DNA of 64,000 nucleotides from Fundidesulfovibrio terrae (GTDB taxonomy: Bacteria; Desulfobacterota; Desulfovibrionia; Desulfovibrionales; Desulfovibrionaceae): the NCBI RefSeq assembly GCF_022808915.1, contig NZ_JAKZFS010000001.1, positions 884,644 through 948,643 on the forward strand, given 5' to 3'. Below the pieces are notes generated by a model. That model ran no database searches. It was not told the DNA's origin and saw nothing but the letters and a program-made list of their open reading frames with translations. Positions 44,187 through 53,536 of the stretch are shown in pieces. Within the stretch, counting starts at the first letter, position 1. Each line of letters begins with the position of its first letter. Made by a program: the position numbers and the translations under genes.

Positions 44187-44930
44187 ATGAAGTTTTCCGC
44201 CTCCGGACGTGCCCGCCTCGTGTCGCATCAAACGGACAGGCCCCTTGGCCTTGACGCCCGGCCGCCCAGGTCCAGCCGCCGGCTCGGGCGGGCCGCCCCG
44301 TTTCTGTGCGCGCTGGCGCTCCTTGCCGCGCTGGGCTGCGCTCTCGCTCCCGAGGCGTCCTGCGCGGACCTGCCGCGCGGGCTGAACACGAAAATGCCCT
44401 TGAACGTGGACCTGGCCGCCGGGAGCGTGAGCTTCCTGGCCGAGGTGAACCGGGAGGCCGTAGGCGGAGTCCTGCAGCATTTCGCCGTGGACAAGGATGG
44501 CGACTACGCGGACAAGGCCCTGCTCAGGGCTTTCATCACCCCCCGCCAGCTCCATGACGCGCTCGCCCTGCTGGGCTTTCGCGCTGGGAACAACATGAGC
44601 ATGGACAACTGGAACACCCAGCACGTCGAGGGCGACGCGCTGTCCGTGTCGGTGTTCTTCGAGGCCACGGGCAAGACCGCGGACATTGCGGAACTGCTCA
44701 AGGACCCGGGCGGGCGAGGCCTGGACATGCGCTTCGGCGGCAACCTCAAGACCGCCGCGGGACCGGACGCCAGCGGCTGCCTGGTCTGCCTGTTCAGCTG
44801 CCCCATGGGCATCGTGAGCAACCACGACGCCCTCTTCAAGGAGACGGGCTGGCTGGGGCCGGTACAGTACAGGGCGGCCGGGGTTCCCGAAAACGGCGGC
44901 TGGGCCGTGGTGACCATCCGCCGAAAATAG
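44187..44930 (+). CDS. Secreted protein, possibly YdjY-domain
   Basis: A 247-aa protein with a long N-terminal region ending in a signal peptide (FLCALALLAALGCALAPEAS; the GC could also be read as a lipobox). The mature part contains NREAVGGVLQHFAVDKDGDY and AFITPRQLHDALALLGFRAG, which resembles the YdjY domain, plus a Cys pair region CLVCLFSCPMG. Function of that domain is unknown. It follows the sensor kinase by 64 nt. Confidence 0.6.
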   Translation: MKFSASGRARLVSHQTDRPLGLDARPPRSSRRLGRAAPFLCALALLAALGCALAPEASCADLPRGLNTKMPLNVDLAAGSVSFLAEVNREAVGGVLQHFAVDKDGDYADKALLRAFITPRQLHDALALLGFRAGNNMSMDNWNTQHVEGDALSVSVFFEATGKTADIAELLKDPGGRGLDMRFGGNLKTAAGPDASGCLVCLFSCPMGIVSNHDALFKETGWLGPVQYRAAGVPENGGWAVVTIRRK

Positions 44931-45055
44931 CGTTTTTCCCGTCCGCGAAAGCAAACCCGCGCATCGCCCTGGACGCGGCCCACACGCAGGGCTATTCTCT
45001 TCCCAGACTGACGAACCCCTGCGCGGACGGGCCTGGGCCGTCCCAAGGAGCGGAC

Positions 45056-45637
45056 ATGGCCGAGACCCTCACCCCCAAGGACGCCCTGATCATCGTGGAC
45101 GTCCAGAACGACTTCATGCCGGGCTGGAGCCTGCCGGTTCCGGACGGCAATGCCGTTGTGCCGGTGATCAACCGCTGGATCCGGGCCGCAGAGGCGGGCG
45201 GGGCGCGCGTGGTGGCCTCCAGGGACTGGCATCCCGCCGGCCATTCGAGCTTCCTGGAGCAGGGCGGCCTCTGGCCTCCCCACTGCGTCCAGGACACTCC
45301 CGGCGCTGCCTTCCATCCGGACCTGCGCCTGCCTGAAAACACGATCCTGGTCTCCAAAGGCGACCGGCCGGACCTGGACCAATATTCCGATTTCGAGGTC
45401 ACGTCCCTGGCGTCCGAGCTGCGCCGCCTGGGCGTCCGGCGCGTCTTCGTGTGCGGGCTGGCCCAGGACGTGTGCGTGCTGGCTACGGTGCTGGGCGCGC
45501 TCGCGAACGGGTTCGAGACCCACGTGGTCGCTGCCGGGACACGCCCGCTCAGCCGGGAATCCGGACAAAAGGCCCTGCGCGAGATGCTCGAGGCCGGGGC
45601 GGTCCTGGCGGAGGAACCGGCGGAGGTCTCGGCGTGA
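45056..45637 (+). CDS. pncA: Nicotinamidase
   Basis: A 193-aa isochorismatase-fold enzyme. The Asp-Lys-Cys catalytic residues lie in LIIVDVQNDFMPG (Asp15), LVSKGDRPDLDQYSDF and LAQDVCVLATVLGA. The metal-binding DWHPAGHSSF is present. It hydrolyses nicotinamide to nicotinate and ammonia for NAD salvage. Its stop overlaps the GTG start of pncB, making a two-step salvage operon. The ribosome site is GGAGCGGAC. Confidence 0.94.
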   Translation: MAETLTPKDALIIVDVQNDFMPGWSLPVPDGNAVVPVINRWIRAAEAGGARVVASRDWHPAGHSSFLEQGGLWPPHCVQDTPGAAFHPDLRLPENTILVSKGDRPDLDQYSDFEVTSLASELRRLGVRRVFVCGLAQDVCVLATVLGALANGFETHVVAAGTRPLSRESGQKALREMLEAGAVLAEEPAEVSA

Positions 45638-47010
45638 CCGGCCAGGACAATCCCCTGCGCTCGGCCCTGTTCACCGACCTCTACGAGCTGACCATGGCCA
45701 GGGCCTACGCGGCCGTGTCCATGGACGAAACCGCCGTGTTCGAGCTCTTTTTCCGCAGGCTGCCCGCTTCGCGCGGATTCCTGCTGGCCGCCGGGCTGGA
45801 TGACGTGCTGGCGTATCTGGAATCCTGGCGGTTCACCCCCGGCGACATCGACCATCTGGCCAAGCTCGGGCTTTTCCCGGACGATTTCCTGGACCGGTTG
45901 AGCGGGCTTCGCTTCACCGGCAACGTCCGGGCCGTGCCCGAAGGGACGGCGGTGTTTCCGGGCGAGCCCCTGCTCGCGGTGGAGGCCCCGATCATGCAGG
46001 CCCAGATCGTGGAGACGCTGGCGATCAACCAGATCCACTTCCAGACCATGGCGGCCACCAAGTCCGCCCGCACGGTGCTGGCCGCCCGGGGCCGGGCGGT
46101 GGTGGATTTCGGCTCGCGCCGGGCCCACGGGACGGACGCGGCCCTCAAGGTGGCCCGTGCGGCCTGGCTGGCCGGGGCGGCGGGCACCTCCAACGTGCTG
46201 GCGGGCAAACTCTACGGCGTGCCCGTATCCGGCACCATGGCCCACAGTTTCGTGCAGGCCCACGCCAGCGAGTACGAGGCGTTCAGGGATTTCGCCCGTC
46301 TCTTCCCCGGCACCACGCTTCTGGTGGACACCTACGACACCTTGGAGGGCGCGGCCCAGGTCGTGCGCCTTGCCCGGGAGCTGGGGGATGACTTCCGCGT
46401 GGGGGCCATCCGCATCGATTCGGGCGACCTGGCCGGGCTTGCCCGGGCCTGCCGGGACATCCTGGACCAGGCTGGGCTTACCAAAGTACGCATCTTCGCC
46501 ACCAGCGAGCTGGACGAGTACGCCGTGGCCGACCTGCTGGACCGCGGCGCGCCCATAGACGGCTTCGGCGTGGGCACGCGTCTGGCGGTGTCCGCCGACG
46601 CGCCCGCCCTGGACATGGTCTACAAGCTCACGGAGTACGCCGGGCAGGGCCGGGCCAAGCTGGCCACGGGCAAGGTGTTGCACCCTGGGCGCAAGCAGGT
46701 CTTCCGGTTCTTCGAGAACGGGCGCATGGCCCGGGACCTGGTCTGCCGCCTGGACGAGGAGCCCGGCGGGGAGCCCTTGCTGCGCGAGGTCATGCGCAAC
46801 GGGGAACGCACCGGTGCAGGCCGTGAAACCCTGGCGCAATGCCGGGAGCGGGCGGCCGCCCAACTGAACGCGCTTCCGGAATTTCTGCGCAGCCTGGGCG
46901 GACCGATCGCTCCCTACCGGGTGGAGTTCAGCCGGGCGCTTGAGGCCGACCTCGAGCGCATCCGGGCCGAGCACAGGCCGAATCCGTCCGGTCCTTTGTC
47001 CAGGCCGTGA
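45634..47010 (+). CDS. pncB: Nicotinate phosphoribosyltransferase
   Basis: A 458-aa protein with the family pattern: LFTDLYELTMARAYAAVS at the N-terminus, then LAINQIHFQTMAATKSAR, VVDFGSRRAHGTDAALKVAR, SGTMAHSFVQAHASEYEAF and GAIRIDSGDLAGLARACRDI. It attaches phosphoribosyl to nicotinate using PRPP and ATP. GTG 45634 is chosen: GGAGGTCTC lies just upstream within pncA and the GTGA overlap implies coupling. Together with pncA it completes nicotinamide to NaMN salvage. Confidence 0.94.
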   Translation: MTGQDNPLRSALFTDLYELTMARAYAAVSMDETAVFELFFRRLPASRGFLLAAGLDDVLAYLESWRFTPGDIDHLAKLGLFPDDFLDRLSGLRFTGNVRAVPEGTAVFPGEPLLAVEAPIMQAQIVETLAINQIHFQTMAATKSARTVLAARGRAVVDFGSRRAHGTDAALKVARAAWLAGAAGTSNVLAGKLYGVPVSGTMAHSFVQAHASEYEAFRDFARLFPGTTLLVDTYDTLEGAAQVVRLARELGDDFRVGAIRIDSGDLAGLARACRDILDQAGLTKVRIFATSELDEYAVADLLDRGAPIDGFGVGTRLAVSADAPALDMVYKLTEYAGQGRAKLATGKVLHPGRKQVFRFFENGRMARDLVCRLDEEPGGEPLLREVMRNGERTGAGRETLAQCRERAAAQLNALPEFLRSLGGPIAPYRVEFSRALEADLERIRAEHRPNPSGPLSRP

Positions 47011-47058
47011 GACCCGGACGTTTCCTCGCGTACTTTTTCTGACCGCGCGTAAAGGCGC

Positions 47059-47087
47059 TTGATCATCGCGTGGGCATTCCGTATAGA
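47059..47087 (+). promoter_or_regulatory. Candidate sigma-70 promoter for the small secreted protein
   Basis: TTGATC and TATAGA are separated by 17 nt, about 100 nt upstream of the start of the small exported protein. One of the better housekeeping-type matches in the window. Confidence 0.5.
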
Positions 47088-47190
47088 ATGGACCCTAATC
47101 CCTCTTTCTGTTGTCGCCTTAGCGAGGGGTGACGGACCGGGGCGGCCGTCTGCCGTGCTCCGATCCCAACCGCAACCCAAGGAGCGCCCA

Positions 47191-47499
47191 ATGAAACGCA
47201 ACTGCAAATGGATGATTGGAGTGATGTGCGCCTTCGCGCTGACCGTGTTCCTCGCGCTTCCGGCCATGGCCATGTACGTGGAGCCCGCCATGATCGGCGC
47301 GAACACCGGCAAGGTCGTGCATGCCGGTTTCACCGACCTGCCGCTGCGCGACGGGCAGGGCACCACCAGCGGCGAGGTCATGAAGCTTGCGCACGGGCAG
47401 GCGCTCAACGTCTGGTGGAACGACGGCGAGGGCTGGGCCTACGTGGAGGTGCCGGGCACCGGCAAGTTCGGCTGGGTCTGTCTGGCCAACACGTACTGA
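47191..47499 (+). CDS. Small exported SH3-like protein
   Basis: A 102-aa protein with a clear signal peptide (MKRNCKWMIGVMCAFALTVF, ending PAMA). The mature 75 residues resemble a bacterial SH3 domain: LPLRDGQGTTSGEVMKLAHG, ALNVWWNDGEGWAYVEVPG and KFGWVCLANTY. Such domains often bind cell-wall peptides. AAGGAG precedes ATG. It stands alone and is followed by a repeat copy and a terminator. Confidence 0.78.
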   Translation: MKRNCKWMIGVMCAFALTVFLALPAMAMYVEPAMIGANTGKVVHAGFTDLPLRDGQGTTSGEVMKLAHGQALNVWWNDGEGWAYVEVPGTGKFGWVCLANTY

Positions 47500-47526
47500 A
47501 CGGGGCTGCCCCAGGCGTCCCGTCCC

Positions 47527-47581
47527 TGAACGCGAAGCGATAGGGGACTCCAAGGGACAGGTCCCTTTGGCCGCCGGAGGC
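47527..47581 (+). repeat. Intergenic hairpin repeat, copy 6 of 6
   Basis: Reads TGAACGCGAAGCGA, then a core with arms CCAAGGGAC / GTCCCTTTGG (one base shorter on the left), then GCCGCCGGAGGC. It starts 28 nt after the small SH3-like gene. Confidence 0.87.
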
Positions 47582-47612
47582 ATTTTCCTCTTCTCTTGGC
47601 TCTTCCAAACAA

Positions 47613-47644
47613 AAAGCCCGGCGAGGTTTCCCCCGCCGGGCTTT
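47613..47644. terminator. Terminator between dnaK and the SH3-like gene
   Basis: AAAGCCCGGCG / CGCCGGGCTTT stem. Read on the minus strand it ends in TTTTTG, so it is best suited to dnaK, but it can also act on the plus strand. Confidence 0.85.
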
Positions 47645-47665
47645 GGCATTTCTCTTGATCGGGCT

Positions 47666-49582
<1,917 letters not shown>

Positions 49583-49653
49583 TGAATCCGTTCCTCCTTG
49601 GGGGGGTAGAAGTCAGCCGGTGTCGCGTGGGAACCGGATATTTCGACGTGAGG

Positions 49654-49675
49654 CGCGCCCGCCGGGGCGGGCGCG
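49654..49675 (-). promoter_or_regulatory. Perfect GC hairpin at the 5' end of the dnaK transcript
   Basis: CGCGCCCGCC / GGCGGGCGCG with a 2-nt centre. If transcription starts about 7 nt after the -10 box, this 10-bp stem begins within the first few nucleotides of the dnaK mRNA, where it could stabilise the mRNA or act as an operator. It could also end the upstream chemoreceptor transcript, though no T-run follows. Confidence 0.5.
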
Positions 49676-49686
49676 TTCAGGACCCG

Positions 49687-49714
49687 ACTATAAGGCGGAT
49701 TTCCGAGGTGTAAA
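49687..49714 (-). promoter_or_regulatory. Promoter of dnaK
   Basis: TTTACA and TATAGT on the minus strand with a 16-nt spacer, about 105 nt upstream of the dnaK start. The boxes are strong for a high-GC genome. Confidence 0.6.
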
Positions 49715-49769
49715 GGGGGGTTGGCGAAAAATGTTCCTTCCTCCCCCCCGCATTTGGAGGGTTTCCCGG

Positions 49770-51503
49770 TCAGTCGCGCGGGGAGTGCGGGATGGCCCGG
49801 AGCCGTCCCCTGCGGTCGTCGCCCAGGCGGAAAAAGGCCACGGCCTCCCGCAGGAGTTCGGATTTGCCGGAGAGGGTGCGGGCGGTGGCCGTGAGTTCCT
49901 CCGAGGCCGAGGCGTTGCCCTGGGTGACCCGGTCGAAGGACTGCATGGCGGTGTTGATGGAGCCGATGCCCTGGTCCTGCTCGTGGGAGGCGATGTCGAT
50001 CTCCTGGATGCGCTCGGCCGTGTCCTTGATCTGGGGCACCATGCGGCGCAGCTTGTCCCCGGCGTCGCGGGCCACCTTGGCGCTCTGCGCCGCCATGTCC
50101 GTGATCTCGCTGGCGGCCTGGCCGGAGCGTTCCGCCAGCTTGCGCACCTCGGCGGCGACCACGGCGAACCCTTTGCCGTGCTCCCCGGCCCGGGCGGCCT
50201 CGATGGCCGCATTCAGGGCCAGCAGGTTGGTCTGGCGGGCGATGTCCTCCACGATGCCGATCTTCTCCGAGATGGCCGTCATGGCCCTGAGGGTTTCTTC
50301 CATGGCGTTGCCGCCCTCCTGGGCCTCGGTGGCGGCGAGTTCGGCGGAATGCTTGGTCTGGCGGGCGTTGTCGGCGTTCTTGCGCACGGTGGCGGCGATC
50401 TCTTCCAGGCTGGCGGCCATTTCCTCCATGGAGGACGCCTGGTTGCTGGCGCTGTCGGCCAGGCTCTGGGCCGAGGAGGACACCTCGCCGGCGTGATGGG
50501 AGACCTCGGCGGCCTCGTCCTGCACGCTGTGGGCGACGATGCGCAGCTTTTCGGCGAACACGTTGAGAGCGGAGCCCACTTCGTCCAGTTCGTCACCCAC
50601 GCCCCGCTTGAAGACCACGCAGGTGTCGCAGACGCCGCCCTTCATGACGTGGGGGCAGTCCGGGTCGTGGCTGAAGGAGCCGGACACGGCCCAGCAGTGC
50701 ACGGTGCGGTTGTAGGAGCGGCAGATGTCCTTGCCGCATTTCTTCACGGAGCTGCAGGGCTTGGCCGTGCCCATGGGGAGCTCGGAAACGGTGAGGTCGC
50801 CCTGGGTGAGGCGTTTGAGGTAGGAGAGGATGTCCTGGATGCGTTTGCGCAACCCCCTGCCGATATAGGCGCTGGCGGCCGCGCCCAGGGCCATGAGGGC
50901 CAGGCCGATGCCGGTGGTCCAGGCCAGCATGGAGTCCATGCCCTTCTCCACGGGCAGCATTGCCTGCTCGAAGTCGGACACGGGGGCGGCGGCGATGATG
51001 ACCACGTCGCGCCCGGCGTCGTAGGCCGCGGCGGCCAGCATGGGGACGGGACGGGCTTCGCCCGGGGTGACCAGATCGTAGGAAAGAAGCTTGTCCAGGG
51101 AGCCGGAAGAGGATGCCTCCTCCACGAGGGCCTTGAAAACAGGATTCCCGGCCGGGTCCTTCATGTCGGCAAGGGCCGGGCCGTCAGTGAGCATCCGGCC
51201 CTTGTCCGGGCCCTTGGCGCGCACGGCCAGGATGCGCCCCGTTCTGCCCGCGCCTACCGCGCCCAGGATGTCGCGCAGCCGTGAATCATCCTGTCCGGAA
51301 GCCTCGCCCTGAACCTGGAACCGGACCATGGCCTGGGCCTGGCGGGCCCTGCCGCGCAGGCGCTGCCCCGCTTCCTCCGAGAAAGAGGCCCGCATCTCCT
51401 TGGTGAGGGCGCTTCGTTGCCACAAGATGTTCGTCGAAAACGCCGCGACGCTCATTCCCACAAGGGCGATGCCCATGACCATGACTCTGGTTCCCAAACG
51501 CAT
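49770..51503 (-). CDS. Methyl-accepting chemotaxis protein with cysteine-rich cytoplasmic insert
   Basis: A 577-aa chemoreceptor. N-terminal membrane helix (residues about 5-25), periplasmic sensory region of about 165 residues (a Cache-like fold is likely), second membrane helix near residue 195, and HAMP. The signalling domain contains [20 protein letters not shown] and the hairpin tip [20 protein letters not shown] followed by [20 protein letters not shown]. Between HAMP and signalling domain (residues about 250-293) lie seven cysteines spaced C-x5-C-x4-C-x8-C-x12-C-x8-C-x2-C, a probable metal or redox site. ATG 51503 follows AAGGAG. No C-terminal pentapeptide for CheR is seen. Confidence 0.92.
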   Translation of the reverse strand: MRLGTRVMVMGIALVGMSVAAFSTNILWQRSALTKEMRASFSEEAGQRLRGRARQAQAMVRFQVQGEASGQDDSRLRDILGAVGAGRTGRILAVRAKGPDKGRMLTDGPALADMKDPAGNPVFKALVEEASSSGSLDKLLSYDLVTPGEARPVPMLAAAAYDAGRDVVIIAAAPVSDFEQAMLPVEKGMDSMLAWTTGIGLALMALGAAASAYIGRGLRKRIQDILSYLKRLTQGDLTVSELPMGTAKPCSSVKKCGKDICRSYNRTVHCWAVSGSFSHDPDCPHVMKGGVCDTCVVFKRGVGDELDEVGSALNVFAEKLRIVAHSVQDEAAEVSHHAGEVSSSAQSLADSASNQASSMEEMAASLEEIAATVRKNADNARQTKHSAELAATEAQEGGNAMEETLRAMTAISEKIGIVEDIARQTNLLALNAAIEAARAGEHGKGFAVVAAEVRKLAERSGQAASEITDMAAQSAKVARDAGDKLRRMVPQIKDTAERIQEIDIASHEQDQGIGSINTAMQSFDRVTQGNASASEELTATARTLSGKSELLREAVAFFRLGDDRRGRLRAIPHSPRD

Positions 51504-51632
51504 GACGCCAACTCCTTGGGTAAGTCTCGTGAATCCGTGGTCTTCAGTCTGCCGGTGTACAGGAGTGCGGGCAGTGTGTCCGTCAGGGGCGTTTCTGGTC
51601 AAGTGGGAATCATGCTATAATAAGCAGATAAT

Positions 51633-51664
51633 AAAAAAAACCGCCCCTTGCGGGGCGGTTTTGC
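51633..51664 (-). terminator. Rho-independent terminator after grpE
   Basis: On the minus strand CCGCCCC / GGGGCGG (3-nt loop) is followed by eight T. It ends the hrcA-grpE transcript before the chemoreceptor gene. Confidence 0.9.
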
Positions 51665-51682
51665 TGCGGATTCCGGACGGGA

Positions 51683-52210
51683 TCAACCCTGGCAGACCAG
51701 TACCTTGGCCGGACGCAGGAGCCTGCCGCGCAGGCGGTAGCCGGACTGCATCACCTGCAGCACGTGGTTGGGCGCGACCCGGCAGCCGGGGGCGGCGGGC
51801 TGCATGCCCACGGCCTCGTGCACCTCGGGGTTGAACTCCTCGCCGACGGCGCCGCAGGCCTCCAGGCCGTGGCGGGCCAGGATGTCCAGGAATACCTTGC
51901 GGGTCATGTCCACGCCCATGACCACGTCCTTGCAGGCTTCCACGGTGCGCCCGTGGGCCAGGGCCAGATCAAGGTTGTCCAACACCGGCAGGAGGTCGGC
52001 CAGCACGCCCTCGGCGGCGTATTTGACGAACTCCTCCTTCTCCTTGATCAGGCGCTTCTTGAGGTTGTCGGCCTCGGCCAGGGCGCGCAGGCGCTTGTCG
52101 GCCTCGGCGGCCACCTCCAGCTTGAGGCGGTCGATCTCCTCCTCGGGGGTGAGGGGGGCGGCCTGCGCGGGGGCGCTTTCGGCGTTGGGGGTATCGTTGT
52201 CAAGAGTCAT
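51683..52210 (-). CDS. grpE: Nucleotide exchange factor GrpE
   Basis: A 175-aa protein: disordered Ala/Pro-rich N-terminus, long helix (EEEIDRLKLEVAAEADKRLR, ALAEADNLKKRLIKEKEEFV), four-helix region LLPVLDNLDLALAHG, and C-terminal beta domain VGEEFNPEVHEAVGMQ with SGYRLRGRLLRPAKVLV. It releases ADP from DnaK. AAGGAGC precedes ATG. It lies 54 nt after hrcA and ends at its own terminator. Confidence 0.96.
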   Translation of the reverse strand: MTLDNDTPNAESAPAQAAPLTPEEEIDRLKLEVAAEADKRLRALAEADNLKKRLIKEKEEFVKYAAEGVLADLLPVLDNLDLALAHGRTVEACKDVVMGVDMTRKVFLDILARHGLEACGAVGEEFNPEVHEAVGMQPAAPGCRVAPNHVLQVMQSGYRLRGRLLRPAKVLVCQG

Positions 52211-52264
52211 GACGTGCTCCTTGAATGGGCTTGGAAGTATCTCGATACGAAAATGGGGGTGGGA

Positions 52265-53305
52265 TCAGAAATGCTTGCCCAGCATGGCCGTGATGAGCTG
52301 CGCCGTGTAGTTCACCAGGGGCACCACCTCGGCGTAGTCCATGCGCAGGGGGCCGATGACGCTCACCGCCCCCAGGGGCGTCCCCTGGCCGCCGTACGGT
52401 GAGGACACCAGCCCGCATCCCGACACGCCGGCCGCCTGGGCTTCCTCGCCCAGCATCACCACCGTGCGGTATTCCTCCATGGTCTTGTCCAGCACCTCCA
52501 GCAGGCGGGTGCGGTCCTCCAGGGCTCCCAGCACCTCGCGCATGCTGCCCACGTCGGAGAACTCCGGCTGGGAAAGCATGTTGAGCGTGCCTTCCACGTA
52601 CATCTGGGGGGCCTCGGCGTTGGCGAAGGTATCCACGGCCAAGAGGAGCGCCCGGCCGGTAAGGGTGGACAGCTCGCGTTCGGCCGCCGCCATCTCGGCG
52701 ATGATGCGGGTGCGCACCTCGGCCACGGTGAGGTTCTGGAAATGGTGGTTCAGGTAATTGCCGAAATGCACCAGGGAATCGGCGGTGATGGAATCGTCCA
52801 CCGTCACCAGGCGCTTCTGCACCAGGCCCCCCTGCAGCACCAGGATGGCCATGACCAGCCCGGGGCGCAGCAGCACGAAGTCGATCTGGCGCCAGCGGGC
52901 CAGGGCGTGCCTGGGCGCGAGCACCATGCACACCTGCTTGGACACCGTGGAGAGCACCCGCGAGGCGCGCCGCAGGATGTCGTCGATCTCGAGCCCGGCC
53001 TGGCCGAGCGAGGAGGACATCATCTCCTTGACCGATCCGGTCAGGGGGCGCAGGCGCATGACCTGGTCCAGGTAGAGGCGGAACGCCTTGGCCGTGGGGA
53101 TGCGCCCAGCGGAGGTGTGGGGCTGCTCCAGGTATCCCTTGTCCGTCAGGTCGGACATGGTGTTGCGGATGGAGGCCGGGGACAGGCGCATGGCGGAGCC
53201 CTTGGACACGGTGCGGGAGCCCACGGGCTGGGCCTTGGCGATGTAGTCCTCCACGATGGCCGTGAGAACTTCGAGTTCGCGCTGGATGAGTGGGGTGTCC
53301 CGCAT
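52265..53305 (-). CDS. hrcA: Heat-inducible transcription repressor HrcA
   Basis: A 346-aa HrcA. The winged-helix DNA-binding part contains RELEVLTAIVEDYIAKAQPV, SAMRLSPASIRNTMSDLTDK and GYLEQPHTSAGRIPTAKAFR. The GAF-like centre and C-terminus (GAVSVIGPLRMDYAEVVPLV) are typical. It represses heat-shock genes by binding CIRCE. ATG 53305 is chosen by homology; it lies only 4 nt after the CIRCE element and has no Shine-Dalgarno sequence. It probably represses itself and grpE. Confidence 0.95.
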   Translation of the reverse strand: MRDTPLIQRELEVLTAIVEDYIAKAQPVGSRTVSKGSAMRLSPASIRNTMSDLTDKGYLEQPHTSAGRIPTAKAFRLYLDQVMRLRPLTGSVKEMMSSSLGQAGLEIDDILRRASRVLSTVSKQVCMVLAPRHALARWRQIDFVLLRPGLVMAILVLQGGLVQKRLVTVDDSITADSLVHFGNYLNHHFQNLTVAEVRTRIIAEMAAAERELSTLTGRALLLAVDTFANAEAPQMYVEGTLNMLSQPEFSDVGSMREVLGALEDRTRLLEVLDKTMEEYRTVVMLGEEAQAAGVSGCGLVSSPYGGQGTPLGAVSVIGPLRMDYAEVVPLVNYTAQLITAMLGKHF

Positions 53306-53309
53306 GGTC

Positions 53310-53336
53310 TTGGCACTCGCCTTCTGAGAGTGCCAA
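53310..53336. promoter_or_regulatory. CIRCE operator (HrcA-binding site)
   Basis: TTGGCACTC-N9-GAGTGCCAA, a perfect inverted repeat. It differs from the consensus TTAGCACTC-N9-GAGTGCTAA by one paired substitution. It overlaps the predicted transcription start of hrcA and ends 4 nt before the hrcA ATG. Confidence 0.95.
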
Positions 53337-53337
53337 C

Positions 53338-53366
53338 CAGCTAACAACGCCCGCTTCCGCTGTCAA
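53338..53366 (-). promoter_or_regulatory. Candidate promoter of hrcA-grpE
   Basis: Minus strand TTGACA, 17-nt spacer, TAGCTG. The -10 box adjoins CIRCE, so HrcA bound there would cover the start site. Confidence 0.6.
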
Positions 53367-53536
53367 GTTTGACCGGAAATGCAGGCTGTTCTCGACCACA
53401 AACGGAACCGGCGGCGTGTACATTATGTTTGAAACAATGCTATGCTCCGGTATCCGTCAAGATATTCGGCAATGAAACGCCCGCCCGCCCGGCCGGAGCT
53501 GTCCGTATGGCCGCAAACAGCCTCCCAGGAGGGTCC

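Noticed and set aside
49583-49769. Possible CIRCE upstream of dnaK
   Set aside because: I looked for the GCACTC-N9-GAGTGC pattern and found none. The inverted repeat present is a GC-only stem unlike CIRCE.
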